Assembly: GCA_964580235.1 (NCBI GenBank) | Contig: CAZOJY010000010.1 | Coordinates: forward strand, 1 to 49,325 | Direction of reading: 5' to 3' | DNA: 49,325 bases | From: G020348385 sp964580235 | GTDB taxonomy: Bacteria > Acidobacteriota > Aminicenantia > Aminicenantales > Aminicenantaceae | Shown: positions 40,185-49,307 of the stretch, in pieces | How the letters are laid out: each line of letters opens with the position of its first letter | How positions within the stretch are numbered: position 1 is the stretch's first letter | The notes under the pieces: generated by a model | Database searches by the model: none | What the model was told of the DNA's origin: nothing | Seen by the model: only the letters and a program-made list of their open reading frames with translations | Made by a program: the position numbers and the translations under genes

Positions 40185-41075
40185 TTATACCTCTAGTATC
40201 TTGACGTTAATTTTATTGAGATCCGCTTTTCCGAGCCCCATTTTTTCGGCAGTTTTTAGATACAATGGTTCTCTCTTTTCTTCTCGTAAGGAAGGAAGTC
40301 CGTTTTTCGCCCTCAATTTTTCGATAACCTGCCATCCCACAGAGTCAGCAGCGACAGGATCAAAGCTGAAAATCAGCATCCCCTGTTTATCTGCCCAGCG
40401 GGGGTGGAAAGAAGGACCTCTGTGGTATTGAATGATTAGCCCATCTAAGATGGTCAGCCTGTGCTTTTGTTTTATGGGAGATGTATCAAAGACTTCAGCC
40501 ACAAAAGGATTACAGTTGGTGTCATGATATTTATTGGGATTGTGAATCGAACCAAAATAGTTTTTCATCCCCGCGGTCACACCCGCCAATCCATGATCTT
40601 TGAGGATGGCAAGACTTATAGATGAGGAAATGAGGTTTGATTGAATCGAAGAAAATAAACTCCCAATGTTGAGATGAGAGACCAAGTTTTGAGTGTAACC
40701 AACTCCCTGGGTATCCGTTCCAAAAATCTTGATGCCTCCTCGATTCAAATTCAGCTTAAAGCCGGCTTCTTTCAGCTCCCGGTTGGTGCGGTCCCAGATA
40801 ATAACATTCCCGTCCCGATCGTAACTTTCTGATAAAAAATCGGCAAGGCAGCGGGCTGAACTTGGGCGGGTGGATATCCCCTTTCCTCCGATCGTGTTGA
40901 TCTTAATGCCAATTTTGCCCTTCATCGGGAGAAAGCTGTGGAAGCTGTCTTTCAGTTTACCCTGTCCAGTTAATGCAGAAAGTCCCTGGATGTACATACG
41001 GGCAAGAGTTTTGTCGTTAATCTCATTGCCAGGAGAAAAAATATTTTTCCCTCTTACAATGACCACAGTTGACAT
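40185..41075 (-). CDS. DUF362 domain protein
   Basis: A 296-residue protein of the DUF362 family, recognised from G-K-I-G-I-K-I-N, the D-H-G-L-A-G-V-T-A-G-M-K-N-Y-F-G segment and D-P-V-A-A-D-S-V-G near the end. No signal peptide or ferredoxin motif is visible, unlike some family members. Function is unknown; members are often found near radical SAM or iron-sulfur genes, as here. It is the first gene of a three-gene operon. Confidence 0.85.
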   Translation of the reverse strand: MSTVVIVRGKNIFSPGNEINDKTLARMYIQGLSALTGQGKLKDSFHSFLPMKGKIGIKINTIGGKGISTRPSSARCLADFLSESYDRDGNVIIWDRTNRELKEAGFKLNLNRGGIKIFGTDTQGVGYTQNLVSHLNIGSLFSSIQSNLISSSISLAILKDHGLAGVTAGMKNYFGSIHNPNKYHDTNCNPFVAEVFDTSPIKQKHRLTILDGLIIQYHRGPSFHPRWADKQGMLIFSFDPVAADSVGWQVIEKLRAKNGLPSLREEKREPLYLKTAEKMGLGKADLNKINVKILEV

Positions 41076-41112
41076 TTTTATCTTCTCAATATGGTTTCAT
41101 CTCTCAAATTCC

Positions 41113-41141
41113 AAGTTACTCTTTCCAATAGACTCTGTCAA
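41113..41141 (-). promoter_or_regulatory. Promoter of the DUF362-radical SAM operon
   Basis: Perfect TTGACA (41136-41141), 17-base spacer, TAACTT (41113-41118, weak -10). The leader would be about 31 bases. Confidence 0.4.
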
Positions 41142-41239
41142 TGTGGAATAAATCGTATTGCTCCCATTTTCTTTTTCCCTGAAATCTGGCAAAATGGAAA
41201 TACTAATTGATTTAAATGTTTTCAGAAGGAGTTTCAAAT

Positions 41240-42163
41240 ATGAGATTTGCAGAGCATGGACAAATATTTAGGATTGTATGTTTCAGCCTAGTCTTCATAT
41301 TCGCATCGCGTGTTTTTGGGAGCCGTTCAGCTCAAGAGATCCAGGCCTCACTAAAATCTCTCCTCCCTGTTGTGAAAGGTATTGAACCCGTTGAATCCTT
41401 CGAAACGTATTTTCCTGAAACGCTATTTGAGTACATAGACGGAGCGGCCGAAATCTACCTTTCCTATGATTTCAAAGAAGCGATCGTAGCCGAGTATAAA
41501 AAAAAGGATTCTGCTGATTCTGTTACTGTGGAAATCTATGATATGGGCAACAATAAAAACTCTTTTGGCATCTACAGCGCTGAACGCTATCCCGATAATA
41601 AATTTGTTACCTTGGGAACACAAGGCTATATCGAGGAAGGAGCCTTGAATTTTCTGGTTGGCCGGCACTACGTAAAGCTTCTCTGTTTTGATTGTGGAGA
41701 GAAGAGCAAGGAATGGCTTCATACCTTTTCTGAAGCGATTGTGAACCGTGTGAAAGACAATAGCGGTTTTCCAGTCTATCTAAAAACCTTCCCAAAAGAA
41801 GGGCTGATTCCAAACACAGAAAAATTTATATTGAGGAATGTCATGGGCTATAAATTTCTCCATGACGGTTATGTTGCGAGCTACAGGTTAAAGGATCTTT
41901 CTTTTGATTGTTTCTTGATTGAAGGGAAAAACTTAGAAGATGCAGCCCATATGCTGAAAAAATATTTAGAGGCAAAAGGGACAACGTCTATCCTGGAGAT
42001 TTCTTTAGGATACCGGATAAAAGACAGGTATTACCACAACATTTATCTCGCGCAGGTCAATAACACCATATGTGGCGTGATGAAGATTTTAGATGGCTCT
42101 GAAGCGGTGGGGGAGAGCTATCTCGAAAAACTTGTTGAATCAGTCAAAATTGCTGATGAATAA
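41240..42163 (+). CDS. Exported DUF6599-like protein of unknown function
   Basis: A 307-residue protein with a signal peptide (about 1-27, ending near F-G-S-R-S-A). The mature part has F-E-Y-I-D-G-A-A-E-I-Y-L-S-Y-D-F and N-S-F-G-I-Y-S-A-E-R-Y, segments I associate with the DUF6599 family. The start is set at 41240 because AGAAGGAG stands 8 bases before it; the frame is open 24 bases further up. It stands alone between two minus-strand operons and ends 7 bases from the convergent Hpt gene. Its role is unknown. Confidence 0.75.
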   Translation: MRFAEHGQIFRIVCFSLVFIFASRVFGSRSAQEIQASLKSLLPVVKGIEPVESFETYFPETLFEYIDGAAEIYLSYDFKEAIVAEYKKKDSADSVTVEIYDMGNNKNSFGIYSAERYPDNKFVTLGTQGYIEEGALNFLVGRHYVKLLCFDCGEKSKEWLHTFSEAIVNRVKDNSGFPVYLKTFPKEGLIPNTEKFILRNVMGYKFLHDGYVASYRLKDLSFDCFLIEGKNLEDAAHMLKKYLEAKGTTSILEISLGYRIKDRYYHNIYLAQVNNTICGVMKILDGSEAVGESYLEKLVESVKIADE

Positions 42164-42170
42164 AATCGGA

Positions 42171-43283
42171 TTATTTATGTGGAAGAGTAGAGAGATAACC
42201 CTGCATCTGACCGACGGATTCTTCGATTTTGCCGGCGTTTTTTTGTCGGGCAAGCATTTCGATCCGGTGGCCCAGCATACTGATCTTTTCGAATCCATAA
42301 CACTTTCCCGATCCCTTCATCTTGTGTCCTAAGTCTTCGATCGTGCTGAAATTTTTCTTTTGCAGGGCATGTCTGATCCTGTGGATATCTTCTCTCCTGT
42401 TTTCAAGATATTCAGGGATTAAGGGAAGGATGGATTTATCGAGATGAATTTTATCCTGCTTGATATGTGCTTTGTTCACATGTTTATGAATCATATCTGT
42501 TAAGTCTTCATGGATTGTGGCTTTTTCGATGAAGTCGTCAAATCCTGCATCAAGACATGTCGTTCCTTCTTCTTGAAAGGTGGATCCAGTGAGGGCGATG
42601 ATCGGTGTTGAGGGAAGGATGTTTTCGATTTCGATCTTACGCATCTGGTTTAGGGCTTCAAATCCATCAAGTTCGGGCATATGGATATCCAAGAAGACAA
42701 TCGTATAGGTTTTCTGTCTGAAAAAGTCCACAGCCTCTCGTCCATTCCGGGCTATGTCGATTTGAAAACCGGCTTGGGAGGCATAAAATTTGATCAAGAC
42801 TTGATTGGGAACAGAATCATCCGCCGCGAGAATATACACATCGGATTCTTTGTCAGCCTTTTCTCTGGGAAAAATGGGCTTGGCTTCACAGCGGATTTCT
42901 CTCCATTTTTGGTCAATGGATAACCTTTTTTCAGAGGGAAGATAATTTTTGAATTTTTCAAACTCTCTGTTGAGCTGGATAAAAAGAAGTCTGGCTGATT
43001 CGATATCCTCTTCACTTCCCGCGCATTCAATATTTGCAGAGGTAGAATGGAGGAAGTTTAAACTTAAATTTCCGGAGGAACCCTTCAGACTGTGCCCTAT
43101 TTCTTTAATCGCTTTAAAATCGTTTTTTTCAATCGCCTGACTGAGCGAAGCGTATTTTTTGATGAAATCTTCGATGAAAATATCGATTAATTCCTGAAGG
43201 AATTCCTTATCCCCACCAATTCTTTCCATTACTGCTGGAACATCAATTGGCAGAGTGTCTCTTGGACTTTTTTCCTTAGACAT
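42171..43283 (-). CDS. Hpt-REC-Hpt phosphorelay protein
   Basis: The 370-residue protein has a histidine phosphotransfer domain (about 1-115, I-G-H-S-L-K-G-S-S-G-N), a receiver domain (about 150-270, A-A-D-D-S, F-L-D-I-H-M-P-E-L-D-G, A-L-T-G-S, I-E-K-A-T) and a second Hpt (about 280-370, L-G-H-K-M-K-G-S-G). The first Hpt is very similar to the separate Hpt protein encoded 1 base upstream, so one copied the other. No output domain is present, so it relays or stores phosphate for the hybrid kinase and the REC-GGDEF proteins of the same operon. Confidence 0.9.
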   Translation of the reverse strand: MSKEKSPRDTLPIDVPAVMERIGGDKEFLQELIDIFIEDFIKKYASLSQAIEKNDFKAIKEIGHSLKGSSGNLSLNFLHSTSANIECAGSEEDIESARLLFIQLNREFEKFKNYLPSEKRLSIDQKWREIRCEAKPIFPREKADKESDVYILAADDSVPNQVLIKFYASQAGFQIDIARNGREAVDFFRQKTYTIVFLDIHMPELDGFEALNQMRKIEIENILPSTPIIALTGSTFQEEGTTCLDAGFDDFIEKATIHEDLTDMIHKHVNKAHIKQDKIHLDKSILPLIPEYLENRREDIHRIRHALQKKNFSTIEDLGHKMKGSGKCYGFEKISMLGHRIEMLARQKNAGKIEESVGQMQGYLSTLPHK

Positions 43284-43284
43284 G

Positions 43285-43680
43285 TTATTTCATGCTCGGC
43301 ATTTTTTGTTCAATAGTCTGTCTTTTATCAGGAGGGAGGAAATCTTTGAGCTTTTTGAATTCTTCTTTCAGGCGAATGAATAATAGCCTAGCTTTTTCGA
43401 TATTACTTTCTCTCCCCGCCAGTTCAATACCGTAGGCTGTTTCATGCAGACCGTTTAGACTCAGGTTTCCGCTGGAACCTTTGAGACTGTGCCCGATTTC
43501 TTTAACATTGTTGTGATCAGCTTGTGTTATGGCCAGTTCGAGCTGGCTGTATTTTTCGATGAAGTCTTCGATGTAGATGTCAAGGAGCTCTTGGAGAAAG
43601 GATTCGTCCCCGCCGATTCGCTCCAACACAGAGTCCATATCGATCGGCCCTGCATTTTTTGGATGATTCATTTCTGTCAT
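43285..43680 (-). CDS. Histidine phosphotransfer (Hpt) protein
   Basis: A 131-residue single-domain Hpt with the phosphorylated histidine in I-G-H-S-L-K-G-S-S-G-N-L-S-L-N. It shares most residues with the first domain of the next gene (E-R-I-G-G-D, F-L-Q-E-L, K-A-R-L-L-F-I). It is the expected go-between for the hybrid kinase receiver and the REC-GGDEF receivers. Confidence 0.9.
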   Translation of the reverse strand: MTEMNHPKNAGPIDMDSVLERIGGDESFLQELLDIYIEDFIEKYSQLELAITQADHNNVKEIGHSLKGSSGNLSLNGLHETAYGIELAGRESNIEKARLLFIRLKEEFKKLKDFLPPDKRQTIEQKMPSMK

Positions 43681-43692
43681 TTTTATTCACAC

Positions 43693-44637
43693 TTATCCTA
43701 TATTTTCATTTATAACCACACAATTGCGGCCTTTGTTTTTTGCCTCAAGAAGAGCCTCATCTCCGGCCATGATGAGTGCTTCTGATTCGACATCTGGAGG
43801 AAGCTTTTCTGTAGAAGTTCCTCCAAAGCTGAGAGTGATATTCAATGTGAGGGAATCGTAAGTTATTTTATGCTCCAGAACGCTTTGCCGGAGCCGTTCC
43901 GCAATAGTTGCCGTTTTTATCAAATTGCAGTTAGGAAGGATGATCAGGAGTTCATCTCCTCCGTATCGACAGATTTCATCATAATTGCGAACACCATTTT
44001 TCAGGAGGACGGCAATCTTCTGGAGGACCAAGTCTCCGACATGATGACCGTGCGTATCATTGATGGCTTTGAACTTATCGATGTCGATCATGATAATCGC
44101 CACTGGAAGATTTTCCCTCTGGGCACGATTGATTTCTTTATCAAGAATGCGAAACATACGTTTGCGATTCCAGAGCCCTGTCAGGCTGTCGCGGGAAGCT
44201 TGTTCTTGTAGCTGCCTTTGCAAATCAATAATCCTTTTTCCTGTTTTCAGCCGGGCTTTCAATTCGAGCTGATTGAAAGGCTTTGTGATATAGTCATCTG
44301 CTCCGACTGAGAAACCCTTAATCAGGTCCTTTTGCTCATCTTTGGCTGTCAGAAGAATTATATAGGTATATTCCTGATCTTTTCCCTGGTGATCGTTTTC
44401 CCGGATTTTTTGGCACAACTGGATTCCATCGATCTCCGGCATCATCCAATCTAAGACAGCAAGCTTTATTTCCTCATCTTGCAAGGCCAGCCAGGCTTCT
44501 TTTCCGTCTTTTGCCAGGACGACTTTGTAGCCCCAATCCTTGATATTTTTTTGTAAGATTTTTGCAGAAACAGCATTATCCTCCGCAATCAAAACCTTTA
44601 TGGTCTTTTCTTTTTTTTGCTGGGACTGTTTATTCAT
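43693..44637 (-). CDS. Response regulator with diguanylate cyclase domain (REC-GGDEF)
   Basis: A 314-residue protein with a receiver (L-I-A-E-D-N, V-L-D-W-M-M-P-E-I-D-G, I-T-K-P-F) and a GGDEF domain whose signature reads R-Y-G-G-D-E-L, with L in place of F. The inhibitory-site pattern R-N-Y-D lies five residues before it, and D-I-D-K-F-K-A-I-N-D-T-H-G-H is intact, so c-di-GMP synthesis is likely. I start at the ATG at 44637, 10 bases after the kinase stop; a TTG at 44679 abuts an AGGAGG with no spacing and is less likely. It is a paralog of the protein at 48322-49221. Confidence 0.9.
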   Translation of the reverse strand: MNKQSQQKKEKTIKVLIAEDNAVSAKILQKNIKDWGYKVVLAKDGKEAWLALQDEEIKLAVLDWMMPEIDGIQLCQKIRENDHQGKDQEYTYIILLTAKDEQKDLIKGFSVGADDYITKPFNQLELKARLKTGKRIIDLQRQLQEQASRDSLTGLWNRKRMFRILDKEINRAQRENLPVAIIMIDIDKFKAINDTHGHHVGDLVLQKIAVLLKNGVRNYDEICRYGGDELLIILPNCNLIKTATIAERLRQSVLEHKITYDSLTLNITLSFGGTSTEKLPPDVESEALIMAGDEALLEAKNKGRNCVVINENIG

Positions 44638-44647
44638 GTTTACAGCT

Positions 44648-47600
44648 TTACTTTTGTGCTTTACCGAATTTTTGGACAACCTCCTCGATTTTCATAAGAA
44701 GTTCGTTTGCTTTGAGAGGTTTTGGGACATAATCATCCATGCCGGCCTCGAGACACATCTCCCGGTCCCCCTTCATGGCATGGGCTGTCATAGCGATGAT
44801 TGGCGTATGCCTGTCAGAATTTTTTTCTTTCTCTTTGATTGCTGCCGTGGCTTCGAATCCATTCATATTAGGCATTTGAACATCCATCAAAATCACATCA
44901 AATATGCCTTTGTCCATTGCTTCTACTGCCTCCTTGCCGTCTCTCACACCTGTAACCACGTGCCCTTGTTTCTCGAGCATGAAATAGGCTACTTTTTGAT
45001 TCACGATATTATCTTCGGCTATGAGCACTCGATAGGAATTAAGAGGCGCTGCAGGAGCTTTTTTTTCTTCAGATGGTTCCTGAGTTATTTTTTGCACGTC
45101 TGTTTCCACTAAGGGAGAGGACGATAGACTAGTGGCCTCCAGGACAGAACTTTGTGCTTTTTCTTCCTTTGGCAAATCTCCAGTAGAACTTTCGAGAGTA
45201 TTTTTGATGACCTGCTGGAGAGCGGAGCTCTTTATAGGCTTGGTAAGGAATGCAGAAGATCCAAGCTTCTTCCAGGGAGCTGCATCCCCTTTATGGCTGG
45301 GTGAAGCCAGCAGCATGATGGTGGATTTGGCCATATCGGGATTGTGCCTCATATGGTCCTGCAGGATAAAACTCTCCATGCCTTGCAGATAAGCATCTAA
45401 GAGATAAAGCGAAAAAGAGGGCCCATCTCTATCAGCCCTGTCGATGAAGGTTAGGGCTTCTTCGGCACATGCGGCTTCCACGGCGTTCATATTCCAACTT
45501 TTTAACATATTCACAACAATTCGCCTGGTGGTGTCGTTGTCGTCGACGACAAGCACTGAGATGTTATCGAAATGGACGGACTCAGAGATCTTTTGTGGTT
45601 CTGTCTCTTGCGGGTCCAGGCCAAGCTTGACGGTGAAGTGAAATTGGCTTCCTTGGTTGATCTCGCTTTCCACCCAGATTCGGCCTCCCATCAATTCGGA
45701 AAACTGGCGGGATATAGATAGGCCCAATCCCGTCCCGCCAAATTTGCGCGTCATTGAACCATCCGCTTGGGCAAACGCTTCAAATATGACTTGTTGTTTA
45801 TCCTTTGCGATCCCGATGCCTGTGTCTCGTACGGTGAATTGAAGAGAAATGCCGTCTCGTGTTTTCAACTCTTCCTTGACGGAGACGACCACTTCGCCTT
45901 CTTTAGTAAATTTTATCGCATTGGATATAAGGTTCACGAGAATCTGTCTTAGCCGGGCCGGATCGCCGATAACGTTCAAAGCCATCCGAGGCGGAACGTC
46001 ACAAATTAAGTCAAGTTTTTTCTTATAGGCATCAAGAGCAAGCGGAGTCACGGTCTCATAAATAAAGTCATGTACATTGAATTTGATCGTTTCCAGTTCC
46101 ACCTTATTTGCTTCCACCTTTGTAAAATCCAACAGATCATTGATTAGGGTCATCATGGATTCAGCAGATTTTTTTATCCCTGTTATGTATTCTTCCTGTT
46201 CAGGAGTCAAATTTGTTTCGAGAACAAGATCTGTCATGCCAAGGATTCCGTTCATCGGCGTGCGGATTTCATGGCTTATGTTGGCAAGAAATTCACCTTT
46301 TGCCTGGTCGGCGCCTTGAGCTTTTTTTTGGGCCGAGACAAGCTGGGTTACATCTATCAGGTTTACTATGATGCCTTCATACCGGCTTTTAAAATAGATG
46401 GGCTGGAGACGTACGATTGTCTCTAATCCAAAGATAGGCTGCTGTATGATTACGGGTTTCGATTTAGGGGAAGTTCGAAAATTTTCTATATGATTTTTTA
46501 ATGTTTCTGCAGAAATTCCTGTGTGGAAATCCCAAATGTTATGGCCGACAACATCAATTTTTTCTCTTTTGGCAAGACGGAGAAAATAGTCATTCACTTC
46601 CACGACGTTGTTGTTCCTATCGGCAAACACGACACCTTCTTCCATCCCGGATATCATGGCGGAAAGCTTGGCTGCTTCTTTCTGGAGGGCTTCCTCGGTT
46701 GCTTTACGCTCGGTTATATCCTGGAGTTGGACCAGATATCCTCCGGGATTGTTTTTTTCATCTTTGCCGATGGGTGTTATCAAAACATCAAGATAAATTG
46801 AACCACTTTTTGAGGTTTCATACAGGTTAAATTCCTTGATTCTCTCGAAATCATAAAGGGTTTCGTATCTGGCAATTTCCCCCCTGATCAATTTATTTCT
46901 TGTTTCTTCAGGGAGGTTGGGATTTTGAAATAGATTTAGTCTGTTAGATCCCTCGATACTTTGGATTCCGAATATTTCCAGGCTGGCCTTGTTTGCACCG
47001 ATCAGATTCCCATTCGAATCATACAGTTCAATGCCTATCGGAGATTCATTAAAAATATTCCTGAAATGTTCTTCACTCTTTCTAAGGGCGGCCTCTGTCT
47101 TTTTGCGTTCTGTTATGTTGCGGAGAACTCCCTCAACGCCGATGGCCTGACGGTTTCCGTCGAACAACATTCTTGCATTGACAGAAGTATGTATTTTCCT
47201 TCCATTTTTGGCCAACAGATTTAATTCGTAGTCGTTTGCGAATCCTTCTTTTTGTAGTCTCTCCATCAATGCATCACGATCATTCGGATTTTCATAAAAA
47301 TCCGTCACGGGATGGCCGATAACTTCTTCTGGAGAGAATCCAGCCTGGTTCAAGATCGAAGGGCTTATTTCTCTAATCAAGCCTTCCTCATCGGTGCGGT
47401 AGTAAACGTCATGGAAGGATTCAAAAATCTTCCGGTATTTTTCTTCTGATTCACGAAGGCTTTTCTCCGCTAATTTTCGATCTGTGATGTCCTCTCCAGA
47501 GCTCACTGTGCCCGTGATATGGCCGTCTTTATCTCGAAGGACAGAGTTATGCCAAGCGACGATCCTTTCTTCCCTATGTTTGGTCAAAACGGGATTTTCA

Positions 47601-48310
47601 TGATATTCGTATGATTCAATTTCGCCATTCATCACCTTGGCAAAAATTTGCTTTATATCACTTCTCATTCTCTCGGGAATAAAGTTGTCGATCCAGTTTT
47701 TGTCCAGAATTTCATTCTGTTCATAACCGAGGATATCACAGCCTTTTTGATTTATCAGGGTAACTTCCCCTCTATTATTGAGGTTTAGAAACATGACACC
47801 TGCGATGTCGAGATATTTTTGCGCTCGGTCTCTCTCTTCGCGAATGACATGTTCAATCTGCTTTCGATCCGTGATATCCCGGTAAATGCCGTAGACGGCT
47901 TCCAATTTTCCATCGACAATGATTGGAGATGTAAGAATGGACACATTGATCAGCTGGCCGTCTTTCCGGCGCCGCACTGTTTCCAGTCTCAACTTTTCTC
48001 CGCGAATTGTCCTCTGTGTGATGAAAAGCGCTTGATCTTGGACATCACTGGGTGCTACCAACTGGTCGATGTGTTGCCCGACAATTTCTTCCTTTGTGTA
48101 TCCAAACAGTCTCATGAATTCACTGTTTACTCTTATGACAAGTCCTTGTCTATCTGCGAGAACAATGGCCTCTTGAGCACTTTCGAACAGCTGGTCGACA
48201 TACGCTCTTTCAATTTGCAGCTTTTTTTCCAGCTTCAAAGAAACGTTTTGACCAGAGGGAATGCTCATTTCTTTTCTGAGACTTTCAAGGATGTCTTTTT
48301 CGTCTTTCAT
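44648..48310 (-). CDS. Soluble hybrid histidine kinase: five PAS, HisKA, HATPase, two receivers
   Basis: The 1220-residue kinase has five PAS domains (about 35-665, most ending in D-I-T-D-R-K or D-I-T-E-R-K), a HisKA domain with S-H-E-I-R-T-P-M-N-G, the ATPase boxes N-L-I-S-N-A-I-K-F-T, D-T-G-I-G-I and G-G-T-G-L-G-L-S, then two receivers. Receiver 1 keeps D-D-N, L-L-D-A-Y and L-T-K-P but reads L-L-A-S-P around the usual Thr/Ser; receiver 2 is canonical (A-E-D-N, M-D-V-Q-M-P-N-M-N-G, A-M-T-A-H, P-K-P-L). No membrane helix is visible, so it senses cytoplasmic signals. A Pro/Ser/Glu-rich linker separates the receivers. It should drive the Hpt and GGDEF partners in the same operon. Confidence 0.93.
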   Translation of the reverse strand: MKDEKDILESLRKEMSIPSGQNVSLKLEKKLQIERAYVDQLFESAQEAIVLADRQGLVIRVNSEFMRLFGYTKEEIVGQHIDQLVAPSDVQDQALFITQRTIRGEKLRLETVRRRKDGQLINVSILTSPIIVDGKLEAVYGIYRDITDRKQIEHVIREERDRAQKYLDIAGVMFLNLNNRGEVTLINQKGCDILGYEQNEILDKNWIDNFIPERMRSDIKQIFAKVMNGEIESYEYHENPVLTKHREERIVAWHNSVLRDKDGHITGTVSSGEDITDRKLAEKSLRESEEKYRKIFESFHDVYYRTDEEGLIREISPSILNQAGFSPEEVIGHPVTDFYENPNDRDALMERLQKEGFANDYELNLLAKNGRKIHTSVNARMLFDGNRQAIGVEGVLRNITERKKTEAALRKSEEHFRNIFNESPIGIELYDSNGNLIGANKASLEIFGIQSIEGSNRLNLFQNPNLPEETRNKLIRGEIARYETLYDFERIKEFNLYETSKSGSIYLDVLITPIGKDEKNNPGGYLVQLQDITERKATEEALQKEAAKLSAMISGMEEGVVFADRNNNVVEVNDYFLRLAKREKIDVVGHNIWDFHTGISAETLKNHIENFRTSPKSKPVIIQQPIFGLETIVRLQPIYFKSRYEGIIVNLIDVTQLVSAQKKAQGADQAKGEFLANISHEIRTPMNGILGMTDLVLETNLTPEQEEYITGIKKSAESMMTLINDLLDFTKVEANKVELETIKFNVHDFIYETVTPLALDAYKKKLDLICDVPPRMALNVIGDPARLRQILVNLISNAIKFTKEGEVVVSVKEELKTRDGISLQFTVRDTGIGIAKDKQQVIFEAFAQADGSMTRKFGGTGLGLSISRQFSELMGGRIWVESEINQGSQFHFTVKLGLDPQETEPQKISESVHFDNISVLVVDDNDTTRRIVVNMLKSWNMNAVEAACAEEALTFIDRADRDGPSFSLYLLDAYLQGMESFILQDHMRHNPDMAKSTIMLLASPSHKGDAAPWKKLGSSAFLTKPIKSSALQQVIKNTLESSTGDLPKEEKAQSSVLEATSLSSSPLVETDVQKITQEPSEEKKAPAAPLNSYRVLIAEDNIVNQKVAYFMLEKQGHVVTGVRDGKEAVEAMDKGIFDVILMDVQMPNMNGFEATAAIKEKEKNSDRHTPIIAMTAHAMKGDREMCLEAGMDDYVPKPLKANELLMKIEEVVQKFGKAQK

Positions 48311-48321
48311 TTTATTTTATA

Positions 48322-49221
48322 TTACAGAGACTTGGACAGGATAATTCTGTCCCGACCTTTCTTTTTTGCCGATAGAAGACTATTGTCGCTTGCTTGAATA
48401 AGCTCCATTTTTGAAACCTGGGGAAACTTTTCATTTGAAACACATCCGATGCTGATGTTGATTTTTAGAGAGCCGACCTCGGTCGGAATTTTTGCCTTGG
48501 CGACTGAATCATATAATCTCTTGGCTATATTTCGGGCTTCCTTGTTTCCGCATCTGGGAAGAACGACAAGAATTTCGTCTCCTCCATAGCGACCGATTCT
48601 ATCATAGGGCCGGATGGCATTTTTAAGACGGTTAGCCACTTCGACCAGGACTTCATCCCCGATCAGATGTCCATAGCGGTCGTTTATCCGCTTAAAATGA
48701 TCGATATCGATCATCACAACCCCGGTTGGTGTGTTTTCTCGGCCGCCTCTTTTTAGCTCTGTGTCTAAAAATTCAAAAATTTTGTTTCTATTCCACAATT
48801 TAGTCAGATTATCCAAGCTTGCCAGCCGGATGCGCTTGTTTTCATTCTTGATGATTCGTTCTCCGTTCTGGACTCGGTATTTAAGCTCCACAAAACTGTA
48901 TGGTTTCGTCATGTAGTCATCTGCACCTGTTGATAGGCCCTGAATGATGTCGTCCTGTCCACCCCTTCCTGTGAGCAGAATGATGTAGATGTACTTTGAG
49001 TTCTCTTTCTGGTACTCGTTACGAATCCTGTGCGAAAGTTCAATCCCATCTATGCCAGGCATATTCCAGTCGAGAATAGCCAACCGGATGTCATTGGCTC
49101 TGGCCAATTCCCATGCCTGATTGCCATCTCTTGCAGTCACAACGTCATACCCCCATTCCTTAAGGTTATTCTCAAGAGCCTTGCATGAGATATAATCATC
49201 TTCTGCTATCAAAATCTTCAT
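48322..49221 (-). CDS. Response regulator with diguanylate cyclase domain (REC-GGDEF), first gene of the phosphorelay
   Basis: A 299-residue REC-GGDEF protein. Receiver: L-I-A-E-D-D, I-L-D-W-N-M-P-G-I-D-G, T-K-P. Cyclase: D-I-D-H-F-K-R-I-N-D-R-Y-G-H, inhibitory site R-P-Y-D, and R-Y-G-G-D-E-I with I in place of F. The frame is open to an ATG at 49278, but the predicted promoter would start the mRNA at about 49273, so the ATG at 49221 (M-K-I-L-I-A-E-D-D) is preferred and is where receivers normally begin. The kinase gene follows after 11 bases. Confidence 0.9.
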   Translation of the reverse strand: MKILIAEDDYISCKALENNLKEWGYDVVTARDGNQAWELARANDIRLAILDWNMPGIDGIELSHRIRNEYQKENSKYIYIILLTGRGGQDDIIQGLSTGADDYMTKPYSFVELKYRVQNGERIIKNENKRIRLASLDNLTKLWNRNKIFEFLDTELKRGGRENTPTGVVMIDIDHFKRINDRYGHLIGDEVLVEVANRLKNAIRPYDRIGRYGGDEILVVLPRCGNKEARNIAKRLYDSVAKAKIPTEVGSLKINISIGCVSNEKFPQVSKMELIQASDNSLLSAKKKGRDRIILSKSL

Positions 49222-49279
49222 TTTATAATATGTATTGCCTTTCCTCTTCAAATCGATGCTAATCCATTCCTCTCCCATG

Positions 49280-49307
49280 ATTTTATACAGGCGAAAATGA
49301 GGGTCAA
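49280..49307 (-). promoter_or_regulatory. Promoter of the phosphorelay operon
   Basis: TTGACC (49302-49307), 16-base spacer, TAAAAT (49280-49285), each 5 of 6 to consensus. The predicted start near 49273 leaves a leader of about 52 bases to the ATG at 49221. Confidence 0.5.
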
